From NCBI RefSeq assembly GCF_900143645.1, contig NZ_FRFD01000006.1, forward strand, positions 248,001-312,000: a stretch of 64,000 nt of DNA, written 5' to 3'. Within the stretch, counting starts at the first letter, position 1, and each line of letters begins with the position of its first letter. The notes below the pieces were generated by a model. It saw nothing but the letters and a program-made list of their open reading frames with translations, was not told the DNA's origin and did no database searches. The translations under genes were made by a program, and so were the position numbers. This DNA comes from Anaerocolumna xylanovorans DSM 12503. GTDB taxonomy: Bacteria; Bacillota; Clostridia; Lachnospirales; Lachnospiraceae. Shown here one piece after another: positions 35,372 to 44,886 of the stretch.

Positions 35372-36361
35372 ATGTTAGGCAGTGATATAGGAATTGATTT
35401 AGGAACGGCAAGTGTATTGGTTTATCTAAAGGGTAAAGGCGTGGTATTAAAGGAACCCTCAGTGGTTGCTTTTGACAGAGATACAAATAAAGTAAGGGCA
35501 ATTGGAGAAGAAGCAAGGCTTATGCTTGGAAGAACACCCGGTAATATCGTGGCTGTCCGTCCTTTAAGACAGGGAGTTATATCAGACTATACGGTTACAG
35601 AAAAGATGCTTAAATATTTTATTCAGAAGGCTGTTGGCAAGCACCGTTTTCGTAAGCCTGTAATAAGTGTGTGCGTACCCAGCGGAGTAACAGAAGTAGA
35701 AAAGAAGGCAGTTGAGGATGCTACTTATCAGGCAGGTGCCAGAGATGTTAAGATTATTGAAGAGCCTATAGCTGCAGCCATTGGCGCGGGTATTGAAATT
35801 TACAGACCCTGCGGTAATATGATTGTAGATATCGGCGGCGGCACAACTGATATCGCAGTAATTTCCTTAGGAGGAACGGTAGTAAGTACTTCTATTAAGA
35901 TTGCCGGTGATGATTTTGATGAAGCAATCGTAAGATATATGCGTAAGAAACACAATCTTTTAATCGGTGAGAGAACTGCCGAAGAGATTAAGATAAATAT
36001 CGGCTCTGCATTTAAGAGACCGGAAGTTGTTACCATGGACGTAAGGGGCCGTAACCTGGTTACAGGACTTCCCAAGACCATAACGGTCAGCTCCGATGAA
36101 ACGGAAGAGGCTTTAAAAGAAACAACATCCCAGATTGTTGAAGCGGTGCACAGTGTATTAGAGAAAACTCCTCCGGAACTGGCAGCAGATATTGCCGACA
36201 GAGGTATTGTGTTAACCGGCGGCGGATGCCTTCTTTATGGACTGGAAGAATTGATCGAGAATAAAACAGGTATTAATACCATGACAGCCGAAGACCCCAT
36301 GACAGCAGTTGCTATCGGTACCGGAAAATATATTGAATATTTAAGCGGCTCCAGGGATTAA
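35372..36361 (+). CDS. mbl: MreB/Mbl-family actin-like cell-shape protein
   Basis: 329 residues. The actin-fold ATP site is visible: 'GIDLGTASVLVYLKGKG' (phosphate 1), 'VDIGGGTTDIAVISLGG' (phosphate 2) and 'VLTGGGCLLYGLEELI' (adenosine). The protein forms membrane-bound filaments that guide the elongasome. The next genes are two flagellar rod proteins, exactly as in the mbl-flhO-flhP locus of Bacillus subtilis, so the Mbl paralogue is the best match rather than the mreBCD copy. Confidence 0.88.
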   Translation: MLGSDIGIDLGTASVLVYLKGKGVVLKEPSVVAFDRDTNKVRAIGEEARLMLGRTPGNIVAVRPLRQGVISDYTVTEKMLKYFIQKAVGKHRFRKPVISVCVPSGVTEVEKKAVEDATYQAGARDVKIIEEPIAAAIGAGIEIYRPCGNMIVDIGGGTTDIAVISLGGTVVSTSIKIAGDDFDEAIVRYMRKKHNLLIGERTAEEIKINIGSAFKRPEVVTMDVRGRNLVTGLPKTITVSSDETEEALKETTSQIVEAVHSVLEKTPPELAADIADRGIVLTGGGCLLYGLEELIENKTGINTMTAEDPMTAVAIGTGKYIEYLSGSRD

Positions 36362-36434
36362 GAAAAAGAGCAATATATCCGATAAATAAATATATGGTTT
36401 TTGGATTTGATATTCAGAAAAGAGGGCAGTTAAA

Positions 36435-37208
36435 ATGGTTAAGGGTTTATTCACATCCTGGACTGGCATGGCTAATGAACAAAAACGTCTTGACGTAATA
36501 ACAAATAACCTTGCCAATGCAGCTACGACCGGTTATAAGAAGGACGGTGTTACCAACCAGTCATTTCGTAATTTATTAACTTATAAAGTAAAAGATATGT
36601 CCGAAAATTATACGGACAAGCAGATAGGAAAGATGAGCCTTGGTGTGAAGATTGGGGAAGTCTACACAAATTATGACCAGGGTTCCTTTCGAAGCACAGG
36701 TAATACCTTTGATTTTGCCATTCAGGGAAAAGGCTTTTTCAACGTATCCACCACCGATAAAAACGGAAATGAAGTTGTAAAGTATACAAGAGATGGTTCT
36801 TTTACGATGGATCAGAGCGGCAAGCTTGTGGATGTCAACGGCAATACTCTGATGGGTGAAGGCGGAGAGATTACAATTCCAGACAATACGGCAAATGTCA
36901 AGGTGGATGAAAACGGAGGCATTTATGCCGACGGAGTATTTGTTGATAAAATAAAGCTGACGGATTTTACCGATTACAGCTACTTAAAGAAGCAGGGAGA
37001 CAGCTTCTATCTGGCACAGGACGGTGCTACCCAGTTGGATAGTACTGCTAAAATCCAGCAGGGATATACAGAGCAGTCCAATGTTAATGTTGTGGCAGAA
37101 ATGACCAGCATGATAGCTATAACAAGAGCTTATGAAGCAAACCAGAAGGTGATACAGACCATAGACGGGACCCTTGACCTGGCTGCCAATTCTGTAGGTA
37201 AAGTATAG
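36435..37208 (+). CDS. flhO: Flagellar basal-body rod protein (FlgF/FlgG family)
   Basis: 257 residues. The N-terminal rod motif 'LFTSWTGMANEQKRLDVITNNLANAATTGYKK' region and the C-terminal 'QGYTEQSNVNVVAEMTSMIAITRAYEANQK' region are hallmarks of axial rod and hook proteins. They pair as coiled coils in the assembled rod. The central domain has 'FAIQGKGFFNV'. It lies between mbl and flhP, the same order as in Bacillus. It is exported by the flagellar type III apparatus without a cleaved signal. Confidence 0.88.
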   Translation: MVKGLFTSWTGMANEQKRLDVITNNLANAATTGYKKDGVTNQSFRNLLTYKVKDMSENYTDKQIGKMSLGVKIGEVYTNYDQGSFRSTGNTFDFAIQGKGFFNVSTTDKNGNEVVKYTRDGSFTMDQSGKLVDVNGNTLMGEGGEITIPDNTANVKVDENGGIYADGVFVDKIKLTDFTDYSYLKKQGDSFYLAQDGATQLDSTAKIQQGYTEQSNVNVVAEMTSMIAITRAYEANQKVIQTIDGTLDLAANSVGKV

Positions 37209-37232
37209 TACAATAGAAAGGAATAAAAACCT

Positions 37233-38045
37233 ATGATGCGTTCATTGTGGACAGCAGCTTCCGGAATGATTTCCCAGCAGACCAATGTGGATACCATATC
37301 AAACAATCTGGCGAATATCAATACAACCGGCTATAAGAAGGAAACTGCCCAATTTAAGTCTTTGCTATATCAGACAATTCAGAATAAGTCAACTGACAGC
37401 ACAGGCGGTACAAAGCCTGTCGGAGCGCAGACAGGACTTGGCGTGAAGAACTCTGCCATTGTATCACAGTATACCCAGGGTGTATTAAAACAGACAGACA
37501 ATGACTATGATTTTGCAATAGAAGGAAATGGATTTTTTATGGTACAGACCGGTGATGGAAGCGTCGGATACACAAGAAGCGGTACTTTTGGGCTTTCTAT
37601 GGGACCTAATGGACTTACCCTTGCTACTACGGAAGGTTACCCGGTACTTGATACCTCGGGATCGCCAATTGTATTTGGTATTGATAAAGATCCCTCATTG
37701 CTTACGTTGGATGAAAACGGTAATTTTCTTTATCCCCAAAATGGAACCGTAGAGCCTTTAGGCATTCAGATAGGGCTTGTACAGTTTAATAATCCGGCAG
37801 GACTTGAGAAGACTTCAAACAGTATTTTAACGGAAACAGCATCTTCCGGAACAGCCAGGCTGGAAAGCCAGGATGCCGCTTTAAAGAAGAGCACCGTTAA
37901 GAGGGGCTATCTTGAAAATTCAAACGTACAGGCAGCAACCGAGATGGTGGATTTAATTGTTGCCCAGAGAGCTTATGAAATGAATTCCAAAGCAATTAAT
38001 GCAGCGGATGAGATGCTTCAGCAGGCGAATAACCTTCGCAGGTAG
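37233..38045 (+). CDS. flhP: Flagellar basal-body rod protein (FlgG-like)
   Basis: 270 residues, 24 bases after flhO. The N-terminus is 'MRSLWTAASGMISQQTNVDTISNNLANINTTGYKK'-like, with the conserved ASG and NNLANxxTxGYKK. The middle has 'FAIEGNGFFMVQTGDG', and the end has 'NSNVQAATEMVDLIVAQRAYEMNSKAI'. It is a distal rod component paralogous to its neighbour. The two together probably build the Gram-positive rod. Confidence 0.88.
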   Translation: MMRSLWTAASGMISQQTNVDTISNNLANINTTGYKKETAQFKSLLYQTIQNKSTDSTGGTKPVGAQTGLGVKNSAIVSQYTQGVLKQTDNDYDFAIEGNGFFMVQTGDGSVGYTRSGTFGLSMGPNGLTLATTEGYPVLDTSGSPIVFGIDKDPSLLTLDENGNFLYPQNGTVEPLGIQIGLVQFNNPAGLEKTSNSILTETASSGTARLESQDAALKKSTVKRGYLENSNVQAATEMVDLIVAQRAYEMNSKAINAADEMLQQANNLRR

Positions 38046-38062
38046 TGTAAAGGAGGCAGAGT

Positions 38063-38398
38063 ATGAGTATTAGTATTGGCGGCAATTATTCAGTTGATGC
38101 AGCTTTAGCCCAGGCAGATTCCTCAAAGGGTACTGCTAAGCTTGAGAATACCTTAAATAAAAATCTTAAAAATGCGACAGATGATGAATTGATGGATGTC
38201 TGCAAAAGTTTCGAATCCTATCTGGTTGAGCAGATGTTTAAGGAAATGAAGAAAACTGTTGGTTCGGAAGAAGAGGAAAGCCCCTATGTTTCTTATTTTG
38301 GAGATACCCTCTATGAGAAGTACGCAGATGATGTAATGGAAAACGGCGGTTTGGGCATAGCCCAAATGCTTTATGAATCCATGAAACGCAATGCTTAA
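38063..38398 (+). CDS. Rod-binding protein (FlgJ N-terminal domain family)
   Basis: 111 residues after AAAGGAGG. The conserved core 'VCKSFESYLVEQMFKEMKKTV' and the tail 'YADDVMENGGLGIAQMLYESM' match the rod-binding domain of FlgJ. It is a single-domain form without the muramidase part. It likely caps or scaffolds the growing rod made of the two upstream proteins. Confidence 0.82.
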   Translation: MSISIGGNYSVDAALAQADSSKGTAKLENTLNKNLKNATDDELMDVCKSFESYLVEQMFKEMKKTVGSEEEESPYVSYFGDTLYEKYADDVMENGGLGIAQMLYESMKRNA

Positions 38399-38421
38399 TG
38401 AAAGTTACATATGATATATTC

Positions 38422-38491
38422 TTGCGCCTAGAAAACCGCCGCACTTTGTTTCTGAATGAAGAAATGAGGGATAGCCGCTTTCTGGGCGCAA
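38422..38491 (+). other. Large hairpin between the flagellar genes and recD2
   Basis: TTGCGCCTAGAAA (38422-38434) pairs with TTTCTGGGCGCAA (38479-38491), 13 pairs with one G-U and a 44-base apical part that includes TTTCT/AGAAA. Only a weak TTTGT follows, so it may be a poor terminator or a structured leader of recD2. Confidence 0.5.
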
Positions 38492-38578
38492 TTTGTAATC
38501 CATATGAAAAGATATCACAGAGAAATCTGGAATTTATATATTTTAGAGGTAACAGGCAGAAAGCAGGTGAAAGATAAG

Positions 38579-40792
38579 TTGGCGGAAGAAATAGAAGGGT
38601 ATGTAGAACGGATAGTATTTCGAAATGCCGAGAATGGTTATACCGTTTTGACCCTCGTAAAAGATGAAGAAGAGACCACCTGTGTTGGAACGTTTACCTT
38701 TATCAATGAAGGAGAGCTTATACGGTGCAGCGGCAAATACACGGCGCACCAGATTTATGGAGAGCAGTTCCTGATTGAGACCTATGAATTTAAAGAACCT
38801 GAAGATATTGACTCTATTGAGAAATACTTAGGCTCCGGGGCGATTAAAGGGGTAGGAAGTGCCCTGGCAGCGCGTATTGTCAGAAAGTTTAAGGGAGATA
38901 CCTTTCGAATTATAGAAGAAGAGCCGGAACGCCTGGCGGAAGTAAAAGGCATCAGTGACCATATGGCAAGAGAAATTGCGAAGCAATTCAATGAGAAAAG
39001 AGATATGCGCGGAGCAATGATATTTTTGCAGCAATATGGGATTACCACAGCCCTTGCAGTCAAGATATATAAAGAGTACGGTACCAGAATGTACCAGGTC
39101 ATAAAAGAAAACCCCTACAGGCTGGCAGAGGATATTAATGGGGTGGGATTTAAACTGGCCGATGAAATAGCTGCCAGAGTCGGAATCGGGACAGAGTCAG
39201 ATTACCGTATTAAGGCTGCCATTTTGTATGTTTTGCTTCAAGGCAGCAGCAATGGACATGTATATCTGCCGGAGGAATTATTGTACCGGAAGGTATGTGA
39301 ATTGTTGGGAATTTCAACTGCGGGCATATCGGAGCAGATTAATAACCTTTCGGTAGAGAAAAAGATTATAATAAAAGCAAATGGTGAAGAAAAACAAATT
39401 TACAGTGCAGGACTGTATTATCTTGAGCTTAATACTGCAAAAATGCTAAGTGATTTGAATATTAAGTATGATTTGCCCCTTATAGAGATTGATTACCGCC
39501 TGAAATCCGTAGAAAAGCAGTTTCAGATAGAATTGGACGAGTTGCAGCGGACTGCCGTAATAGAAGCAGCAAGAAATGGTATACTAATAGTAACAGGAGG
39601 ACCTGGAACCGGCAAGACCACCACAATTAATGCAATTATCCGCTTCTTTGAGGCGGAAGGGATGGACTTACTTTTAGCGGCACCTACCGGCAGAGCTGCC
39701 AAGAGAATGACGGAAACCACAGGCTATGAAGCAAAAACTATTCATAGGCTTTTAGAAATCTCAAAGATGTCAGGGGACATGGAGGGCAAGCTGGTATTTG
39801 AGAGAAATGAAGGCAACCCCCTGGAAACAGATGTAATTATTATTGATGAGATGTCCATGGTGGATGTCACGTTGATGCATGCACTTCTTAGAGCCGTGAC
39901 GGTAGGCACCAGGCTGATTCTGGTAGGAGATGTCAACCAGCTTCCGTCGGTGGGACCTGGGAATGTATTAAAGGATATTATCAATTCCCATGCTTTTAAT
40001 GTGGTAAAACTTACAAAAATTTTTCGGCAGGCAAAAGAAAGTGACATTATTGTAAATGCGCATAAGATAAATGCGGGAGAGCAGATAGAGCTAAATAACA
40101 AGTCCAAGGACTTCTTTTTGTTAAAGCGAGAAGATGTCAAGGATGTTATTGGTGTCACTATTGCGCTTGTCAGGGACAAGATGCCGGGATATGTAAATGC
40201 ATCTCCCTTTGATATACAGGTATTAACTCCTATGAGAAAAGGGGAGCTGGGAGTAGAAAAGCTGAATGGAGTCTTGCAGCAGTATCTGAATCCGCCTGCC
40301 GATGAAAAGCGGGAAAAGGAATATCACAACATCATTTTCCGCGAAGGCGATAAGGTCATGCAGATTAAGAATAACTACCAGCTTGCATGGGAAAGCAAAA
40401 GCCGCTATGGTATTACGACGGAGAGCGGAATGGGAATCTACAACGGGGATACGGGGATTATTAAAGAAATTAACCATTTTGCAGAACAACTGACCGTAGA
40501 ATTTGATGAAGGGAGAATGGTTGAATATCCCTTTAGCCAGCTGGAGGAGTTAGAGCTTGCTTATGCCATCACCATCCATAAGTCCCAGGGCAGTGAATAT
40601 CCGGCAGTGGTGCTTCCGCTTTTAACAGGCCCCAGGATGCTGCTAAACAGAAATATCCTGTATACGGCCGTTACCAGGGCCAAAAATTGTGTAACCATTG
40701 TAGGCAGTACCGATACGGTTCAGATAATGATTGACAACGAAAGTGAACAGAGAAGGTATTCCGGACTTACAGAGAGAATAAAAGAGCTGTAA
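38579..40792 (+). CDS. recD2: RecD2-type SF1B DNA helicase
   Basis: 737 residues if it starts at TTG 38579, which has AGGTGA eight bases before it. An ATG at 38504 and a GTG at 38567 are in frame but lack good ribosome sites. The N-terminal OB-like region and tandem helix-hairpin-helix motifs ('LGSGAIKGVGSALAARIV', 'VKGISDHMAREIA') come first. The helicase motifs follow: Walker A 'GGPGTGKTTT', 'IIIDEMSMVD', 'VGDVNQLPSVGPG', and near the end 'AITIHKSQGSEYPAVV'. RecD2 occurs in bacteria without RecBCD and acts in DNA repair and replication-fork maintenance. Confidence 0.9.
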   Translation: MAEEIEGYVERIVFRNAENGYTVLTLVKDEEETTCVGTFTFINEGELIRCSGKYTAHQIYGEQFLIETYEFKEPEDIDSIEKYLGSGAIKGVGSALAARIVRKFKGDTFRIIEEEPERLAEVKGISDHMAREIAKQFNEKRDMRGAMIFLQQYGITTALAVKIYKEYGTRMYQVIKENPYRLAEDINGVGFKLADEIAARVGIGTESDYRIKAAILYVLLQGSSNGHVYLPEELLYRKVCELLGISTAGISEQINNLSVEKKIIIKANGEEKQIYSAGLYYLELNTAKMLSDLNIKYDLPLIEIDYRLKSVEKQFQIELDELQRTAVIEAARNGILIVTGGPGTGKTTTINAIIRFFEAEGMDLLLAAPTGRAAKRMTETTGYEAKTIHRLLEISKMSGDMEGKLVFERNEGNPLETDVIIIDEMSMVDVTLMHALLRAVTVGTRLILVGDVNQLPSVGPGNVLKDIINSHAFNVVKLTKIFRQAKESDIIVNAHKINAGEQIELNNKSKDFFLLKREDVKDVIGVTIALVRDKMPGYVNASPFDIQVLTPMRKGELGVEKLNGVLQQYLNPPADEKREKEYHNIIFREGDKVMQIKNNYQLAWESKSRYGITTESGMGIYNGDTGIIKEINHFAEQLTVEFDEGRMVEYPFSQLEELELAYAITIHKSQGSEYPAVVLPLLTGPRMLLNRNILYTAVTRAKNCVTIVGSTDTVQIMIDNESEQRRYSGLTERIKEL

Positions 40793-40894
40793 TATGCAAA
40801 AAATTAGAACATGGCTAATATAGCCAAAAAGAAATAGTGCATGTTTTACAATTTTAAGGTATAATCTTCTTATAATATTAGTATGGAGGAAATT

Positions 40895-41800
40895 ATGGAA
40901 AAAACAACACTAGTAATCATGGCAGCCGGGCTTGGCAGCAGATATGGGGGAATCAAGCAGCTTGAGCCGGTAGGTGTAAGCGGCGAAATAATAATGGATT
41001 ATTCCATCTATGATGCAATTAAGGCAGGTTTTAATAAAATTATATTTATCATCAGAAAAGACCTGGAAAAAGATTTTAAGGAAGTAATCGGAAACCGTAT
41101 AGCAGAAAAGGTTGAAGTGGAATATGCATTTCAGGAAATAGCAGATCTGCCGGAAGGTTTTAAGGTACCGGAAGGTAGAACAAAACCCTGGGGAACAGGA
41201 CAGGCTGTTCTTAGCTGCAAGGATATGATAAAGGAGCCATTTGCTGTTATCAATGCCGATGATTATTATGGTAGCGAGGCTTTTGTCAAGATACATGACT
41301 ATTTGGTACAGGCAGATGTACAGAGCAGTGACTACTGCATGGCTGGATTTGTTCTTGGAAATACCTTAAGTGAGAACGGAACTGTAACCAGAGGGGTATG
41401 CCAGGCTGACAAAGACGGGTATCTGATAGATATAAAAGAAACCAGATCTATCGAAAGAAAAGGAAATTCCGCAGTTTCAAGGGAGAAGGAAGGCGAAGAA
41501 GTTCTCATTGATTTAAACAGCCCTGTATCCATGAATATGTGGGGCTTTATGCCAGGACTCCTTCCCAGGCTGGAGACAGGTTTTGTCAGCTTCTTAAAGA
41601 CGGAAGGTGAAGAATTAAAGTCAGAATATCTTTTACCGGAAGAGGTAGGAAGGCTTATAAAGAGGGGAGAAGTTTCTGTTAAGGTACTTTCTACCAATGA
41701 TAAATGGTTTGGCGTAACTTATAAAGAGGATAAGCAGACCGTAATGGATTCTATCAGTGAGCTTGTGAAAAAGGGCCTTTATCCGGAAAAGTTATATTAA
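40895..41800 (+). CDS. NTP-transferase-fold sugar nucleotidyltransferase-like protein
   Basis: 301 residues from ATG 40895, which follows GGAGG. The in-frame ATG at 40883 overlaps that ribosome site. The N-terminal nucleotide-binding motif is 'VIMAAGLGSRYGGIKQLEPVG', with 'KPWGTGQAVLSCKDMI' and 'VINADDYYGSEAF' (metal-binding Asp pair). It belongs to the family that activates sugars with NTPs, but I cannot assign a substrate. It is located 11 bases before comF. Confidence 0.75.
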   Translation: MEKTTLVIMAAGLGSRYGGIKQLEPVGVSGEIIMDYSIYDAIKAGFNKIIFIIRKDLEKDFKEVIGNRIAEKVEVEYAFQEIADLPEGFKVPEGRTKPWGTGQAVLSCKDMIKEPFAVINADDYYGSEAFVKIHDYLVQADVQSSDYCMAGFVLGNTLSENGTVTRGVCQADKDGYLIDIKETRSIERKGNSAVSREKEGEEVLIDLNSPVSMNMWGFMPGLLPRLETGFVSFLKTEGEELKSEYLLPEEVGRLIKRGEVSVKVLSTNDKWFGVTYKEDKQTVMDSISELVKKGLYPEKLY

Positions 41801-41810
41801 GGAGCAGTAC

Positions 41811-42533
41811 ATGTTGGAAACACTGCTTGATATTCTATATCCGAGAAGATGTCCCGTATGCTCTGAGATTGTAGATAAAAGAGGTGAGCTTTCCTGTACT
41901 GGGTGCAGGAACAGGCTCATAACCGTGGAAGAACCGAAATGCAAAAAGTGCGGAAAGCCCCTGGAGCAGGAAACAAAAGAATACTGTTATGATTGTGACA
42001 GGCGCAGGCATTATTTTGAAAGGGGTTTTAGCTTATGGCTTTATAACGAAGACATGCAAAAATCCATGGCAGATTTTAAGTACAAGGGAAGGCGGGAATA
42101 TGCCGCCTTCTATATAAATGAGTTATTAAAGAAATACCAGAAAGAAATAGAAGATATTTCACCGGATGCATTGGTGCCAGTACCTATTCATAAGAAAAAG
42201 AGACAGACAAGAGGCTATAACCAAGCGGAAATCCTGGCGGATGAGCTGGGGAAAAGACTTAATTTACCGGTGTTATCAGAACTGCTTATCAGAAAGAAGG
42301 ATACTCTTCCCCAGAAGCAGTTAAATGATAAAGAACGTTTCCGTAATATTTCAGAGGCATTTGCCTTCTCCCAGGAAGAGAGATGTAACTATAAGAAGGA
42401 GCTTCAAAGAGTACTTCTGGTGGATGACATCTACACTACGGGAAGTACAATAGAAGCATGTGCAAGAGCACTTAAAATGAATGGTATAGAAGAAGTTTAT
42501 TTTGTCAGTATATGTATAGGCAAAGGTTACTAA
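41811..42533 (+). CDS. comFC: ComF-family phosphoribosyltransferase-like protein
   Basis: 240 residues. The N-terminus has Zn-ribbon cysteines (CPVC, CTGC, CKKCG, CYDC). The C-terminal PRTase fold includes 'VPVPIHKKKRQTRGYNQAEILA' and the PRPP motif 'VLLVDDIYTTGST'. ComF proteins are linked to DNA uptake and repair. The partner helicase ComFA is not adjacent. The next gene is a YvyF homologue, the same order as comFC-yvyF in Bacillus. Confidence 0.88.
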   Translation: MLETLLDILYPRRCPVCSEIVDKRGELSCTGCRNRLITVEEPKCKKCGKPLEQETKEYCYDCDRRRHYFERGFSLWLYNEDMQKSMADFKYKGRREYAAFYINELLKKYQKEIEDISPDALVPVPIHKKKRQTRGYNQAEILADELGKRLNLPVLSELLIRKKDTLPQKQLNDKERFRNISEAFAFSQEERCNYKKELQRVLLVDDIYTTGSTIEACARALKMNGIEEVYFVSICIGKGY

Positions 42534-42545
42534 GGAGGATTTAGA

Positions 42546-42977
42546 ATGGATGTTAGAAACTGCAAAAACTGCGGCAAATTATTCAATTATATAGGCGGGC
42601 AGCCTTTATGCCCTACCTGTATGAAGGCATTGGATGACAAATTTGACCAGGTAAAGGAATATATTTATGACCATCCAAGGGCAGGAGTGCAGGAGGTTGC
42701 GGAAGAAAATGATGTCACTACGATGCAGATACATAAATGGATCAGGGATGAGAGGCTTTCCTTTACAGAAGACTCCATGGTTTCACTGGAATGTGAGATG
42801 TGTGGGGCTTCCATCAGAACAGGGCGTTTCTGCAAGAGCTGCAAAGACAAATTATCCAGCCACTTTGGCAGCCTGTATGAACAGATTCCGGAAGAAAAGA
42901 AGAGGGAATTTAAGGAAGAGTCAAAGATGCGCTTTCTGCAAAACCGTGGCGGTAATAAAGGGAAAGGACCCCTTTAA
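42546..42977 (+). CDS. yvyF: Flagellar operon protein, YvyF-like
   Basis: 143 residues. There are two zinc-knuckle pairs (CKNCG...CPTC near the start; CEMCG...CKSC near 80-98) around a small HTH-like segment ('VQEVAEENDVTTMQIHKWIRDERL'). The family sits next to flagellar and comF genes in Firmicutes. It is probably a regulator or adaptor linked to flagellar gene expression. It lies 12 bases downstream of comF after AAGGAGG. Confidence 0.82.
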   Translation: MDVRNCKNCGKLFNYIGGQPLCPTCMKALDDKFDQVKEYIYDHPRAGVQEVAEENDVTTMQIHKWIRDERLSFTEDSMVSLECEMCGASIRTGRFCKSCKDKLSSHFGSLYEQIPEEKKREFKEESKMRFLQNRGGNKGKGPL

Positions 42978-42996
42978 GAAAAACCAACCGTTTATA

Positions 42997-43050
42997 AAAA
43001 GGGTTCTATCATAAATGCCGGTGTGCGGACTTTATGATAGAACCCCTTTT
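42997..43050. terminator. Bidirectional terminator between yvyF and cvfB
   Basis: AAAAGGGTTCTATCATAAA (42997-43015) pairs with TTTATGATAGAACCCCTTTT (43031-43050) with one bulge. A/T tracts on both sides let it serve the converging units. Confidence 0.9.
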
Positions 43051-43072
43051 ATGATGATATAATACTGCCAGG

Positions 43073-43912
43073 CTATTTTATTTTCTCTATTCCTTCGGTG
43101 GTTATGCGGATTTTCTGCTCCTTCATAAGCCTTCCGACAGCTCTTTTATAAGCATTTTTACTTAGACCGAACTTTTCTGCAATGAGGGAAGGCTCGGTTT
43201 TATCGTGATAGGGAAGAAAGCCGCCGGCTTCTTCTAATAACTTATAAACTAATTCGGCATCCGCATCAATCTGGATGGGAATTTCCTCTCTAAGACTTAA
43301 ATCCAGCTTGCCATCTTCTTTAACAGAAGTAACTCTGGCTTCTACGCTATCTCCTGCTTTTAAATTCGTTTTCAGCTCCTTTTCGGGAACAAGGGCACTG
43401 TAGCAATTGTCAACAGCAACAAAGGCCCCAAAGCTTTTAATAATCTCATAAACGGTACCGATAACCTTGTCCCCTTTTTTATAGGGGGAATCCTGTTTCA
43501 GGTAGTCATATATCTTCATGGTCGCGCAAAGCCTGGTACTCTTATCAATGTAGAGGGCAACAAGAACCTGATCACCTGTATGAACACGCTCTGTCTGTTC
43601 CTTAAAGGGAAGCAAAAGATCCTTTGCAAGTCCCCAGTCAAGGAAAGCGCCAATAGGAGTAACTTCTTTTACCTGCAAAAGGGCAGTGCCGCCCAATGTG
43701 ATTTGGGGAGTAAGAGTAGTGGCTATAGGCCTGTCATCGGAATCCTTATATACGAAAACAGGAAGGACATCTCCGGCCTTTATATCTTTTGGAACCTGTG
43801 CCTTGGGTAGGAGAATACGTTCTTCGGCCTGTGAGCCCGGCTCCTTTAGATAGATCCCAAAATCAGTGCTTTTAACCATTTCAAGTTCCTGCAATTCACC
43901 TAGCTTTATCAT
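43073..43912 (-). CDS. cvfB: S1-domain RNA-binding protein, CvfB family
   Basis: 279 residues on the minus strand, start after GGAGGAA. Repeated S1-like beta-barrel segments are visible ('VTPIGAFLDWGLAKDLLLPF', 'GDKVIGTVYEIIKSFGAFVAV', 'GDSVEARVTSVKEDGKLDLS'). The C-terminal winged helix ('IAEKFGLSKNAYKRAVGRLMKEQKI') is typical of CvfB. These proteins bind RNA and affect virulence or translation genes in other Firmicutes. The direct targets here are unknown. Confidence 0.85.
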   Translation of the reverse strand: MIKLGELQELEMVKSTDFGIYLKEPGSQAEERILLPKAQVPKDIKAGDVLPVFVYKDSDDRPIATTLTPQITLGGTALLQVKEVTPIGAFLDWGLAKDLLLPFKEQTERVHTGDQVLVALYIDKSTRLCATMKIYDYLKQDSPYKKGDKVIGTVYEIIKSFGAFVAVDNCYSALVPEKELKTNLKAGDSVEARVTSVKEDGKLDLSLREEIPIQIDADAELVYKLLEEAGGFLPYHDKTEPSLIAEKFGLSKNAYKRAVGRLMKEQKIRITTEGIEKIK

Positions 43913-43976
43913 AAAATTCCTCCATGCAGCGCGCTTTAGCGCGTATTCAAATCAAAAGTGAAAAATGTTCTATATT

Positions 43977-44681
43977 CTATAAGGTGTATTCTATAATGGT
44001 ATATGGTTTATAGTTCATATCGGAAAGTACAACCAACAAGGTATTGTCACTTTGATGGATGCGGGGAATAATTTCATCGCCAAGGACAGCGGACTTTCTG
44101 TATTCTGCCCTCATGCCGGTAGCTTTAAAATTCTCTGGAATATACTCTTCGGCCATACGGATGTATTCACCATTATTTACATGGTTGTTGGTATCCAGGT
44201 TTCTTCGCTGTACGGAAAAAACGGGAGCATCTGAAAAATCCTTTGGAAGAAGAATTTTACGCGGAGCATACTCCATGGGATATGCCTCTTCCTTTTGATA
44301 CGCCTCTGTTACCGTATCATCGATTCTTGCGGGACAATTGTTTAATGTATCCATATATACCCAGACAGAGTTAGCCACAGCTAAGACCTGTTCATTAGCA
44401 TCTTGTATCATGAAATTCCGGTAACCGTAGAAAGTGTTAAAATCATAGGCCCAGGTAGAAACGGCAATATCTTCTCCAAAAACAGGAAAGCGGTTCACGT
44501 TGATCTGCCAGGCATTCATAAGCCATAGACGGTGGTGCTTCTCAAGGTAATCCAGTCCTACTCCGATATCTTCTGAATGAAATATACTGCAATCCTGAAA
44601 ATAATTTATAATCGAATAAAAATCCAATTCTTTATTGGTACAGACCTCGCTGTATCGTACTCTGCTGTTGAAACTGTACAT
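43977..44681 (-). CDS. Acyl-ACP thioesterase (FatA/TesA type)
   Basis: 234 residues from ATG 44681 (minus strand), with AAAGAGG a few bases before it. The longer frame to 44786 lacks a ribosome site. Two hot-dog domains are seen. The first has 'WLMNAWQINVNRFPVFGEDIAVSTWAYDF', and the second carries the catalytic pattern 'NLDTNNHVNNGEYIRMAEEYIP'. It hydrolyses acyl-ACP to release fatty acids and so may set chain length or turnover of lipid precursors in the cytoplasm. Confidence 0.85.
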   Translation of the reverse strand: MYSFNSRVRYSEVCTNKELDFYSIINYFQDCSIFHSEDIGVGLDYLEKHHRLWLMNAWQINVNRFPVFGEDIAVSTWAYDFNTFYGYRNFMIQDANEQVLAVANSVWVYMDTLNNCPARIDDTVTEAYQKEEAYPMEYAPRKILLPKDFSDAPVFSVQRRNLDTNNHVNNGEYIRMAEEYIPENFKATGMRAEYRKSAVLGDEIIPRIHQSDNTLLVVLSDMNYKPYTIIEYTL

Positions 44682-44886
44682 AATAACCTCTTTCCAATTT
44701 TTCGCATATCTGCCAACATAGATTATTGTACCATATTTTTTTCTATTATGATACAAGTTCTTTAATGTTTTACTGGCTGTCCACATAAAAATATAGAAAT
44801 AGAGTTATTTTTATAAAAAGTAGTGAAAATCTTTTTCGTATAGTATATAATAATTCTTAATAATGAATAAAGCGGAGGGTATATCA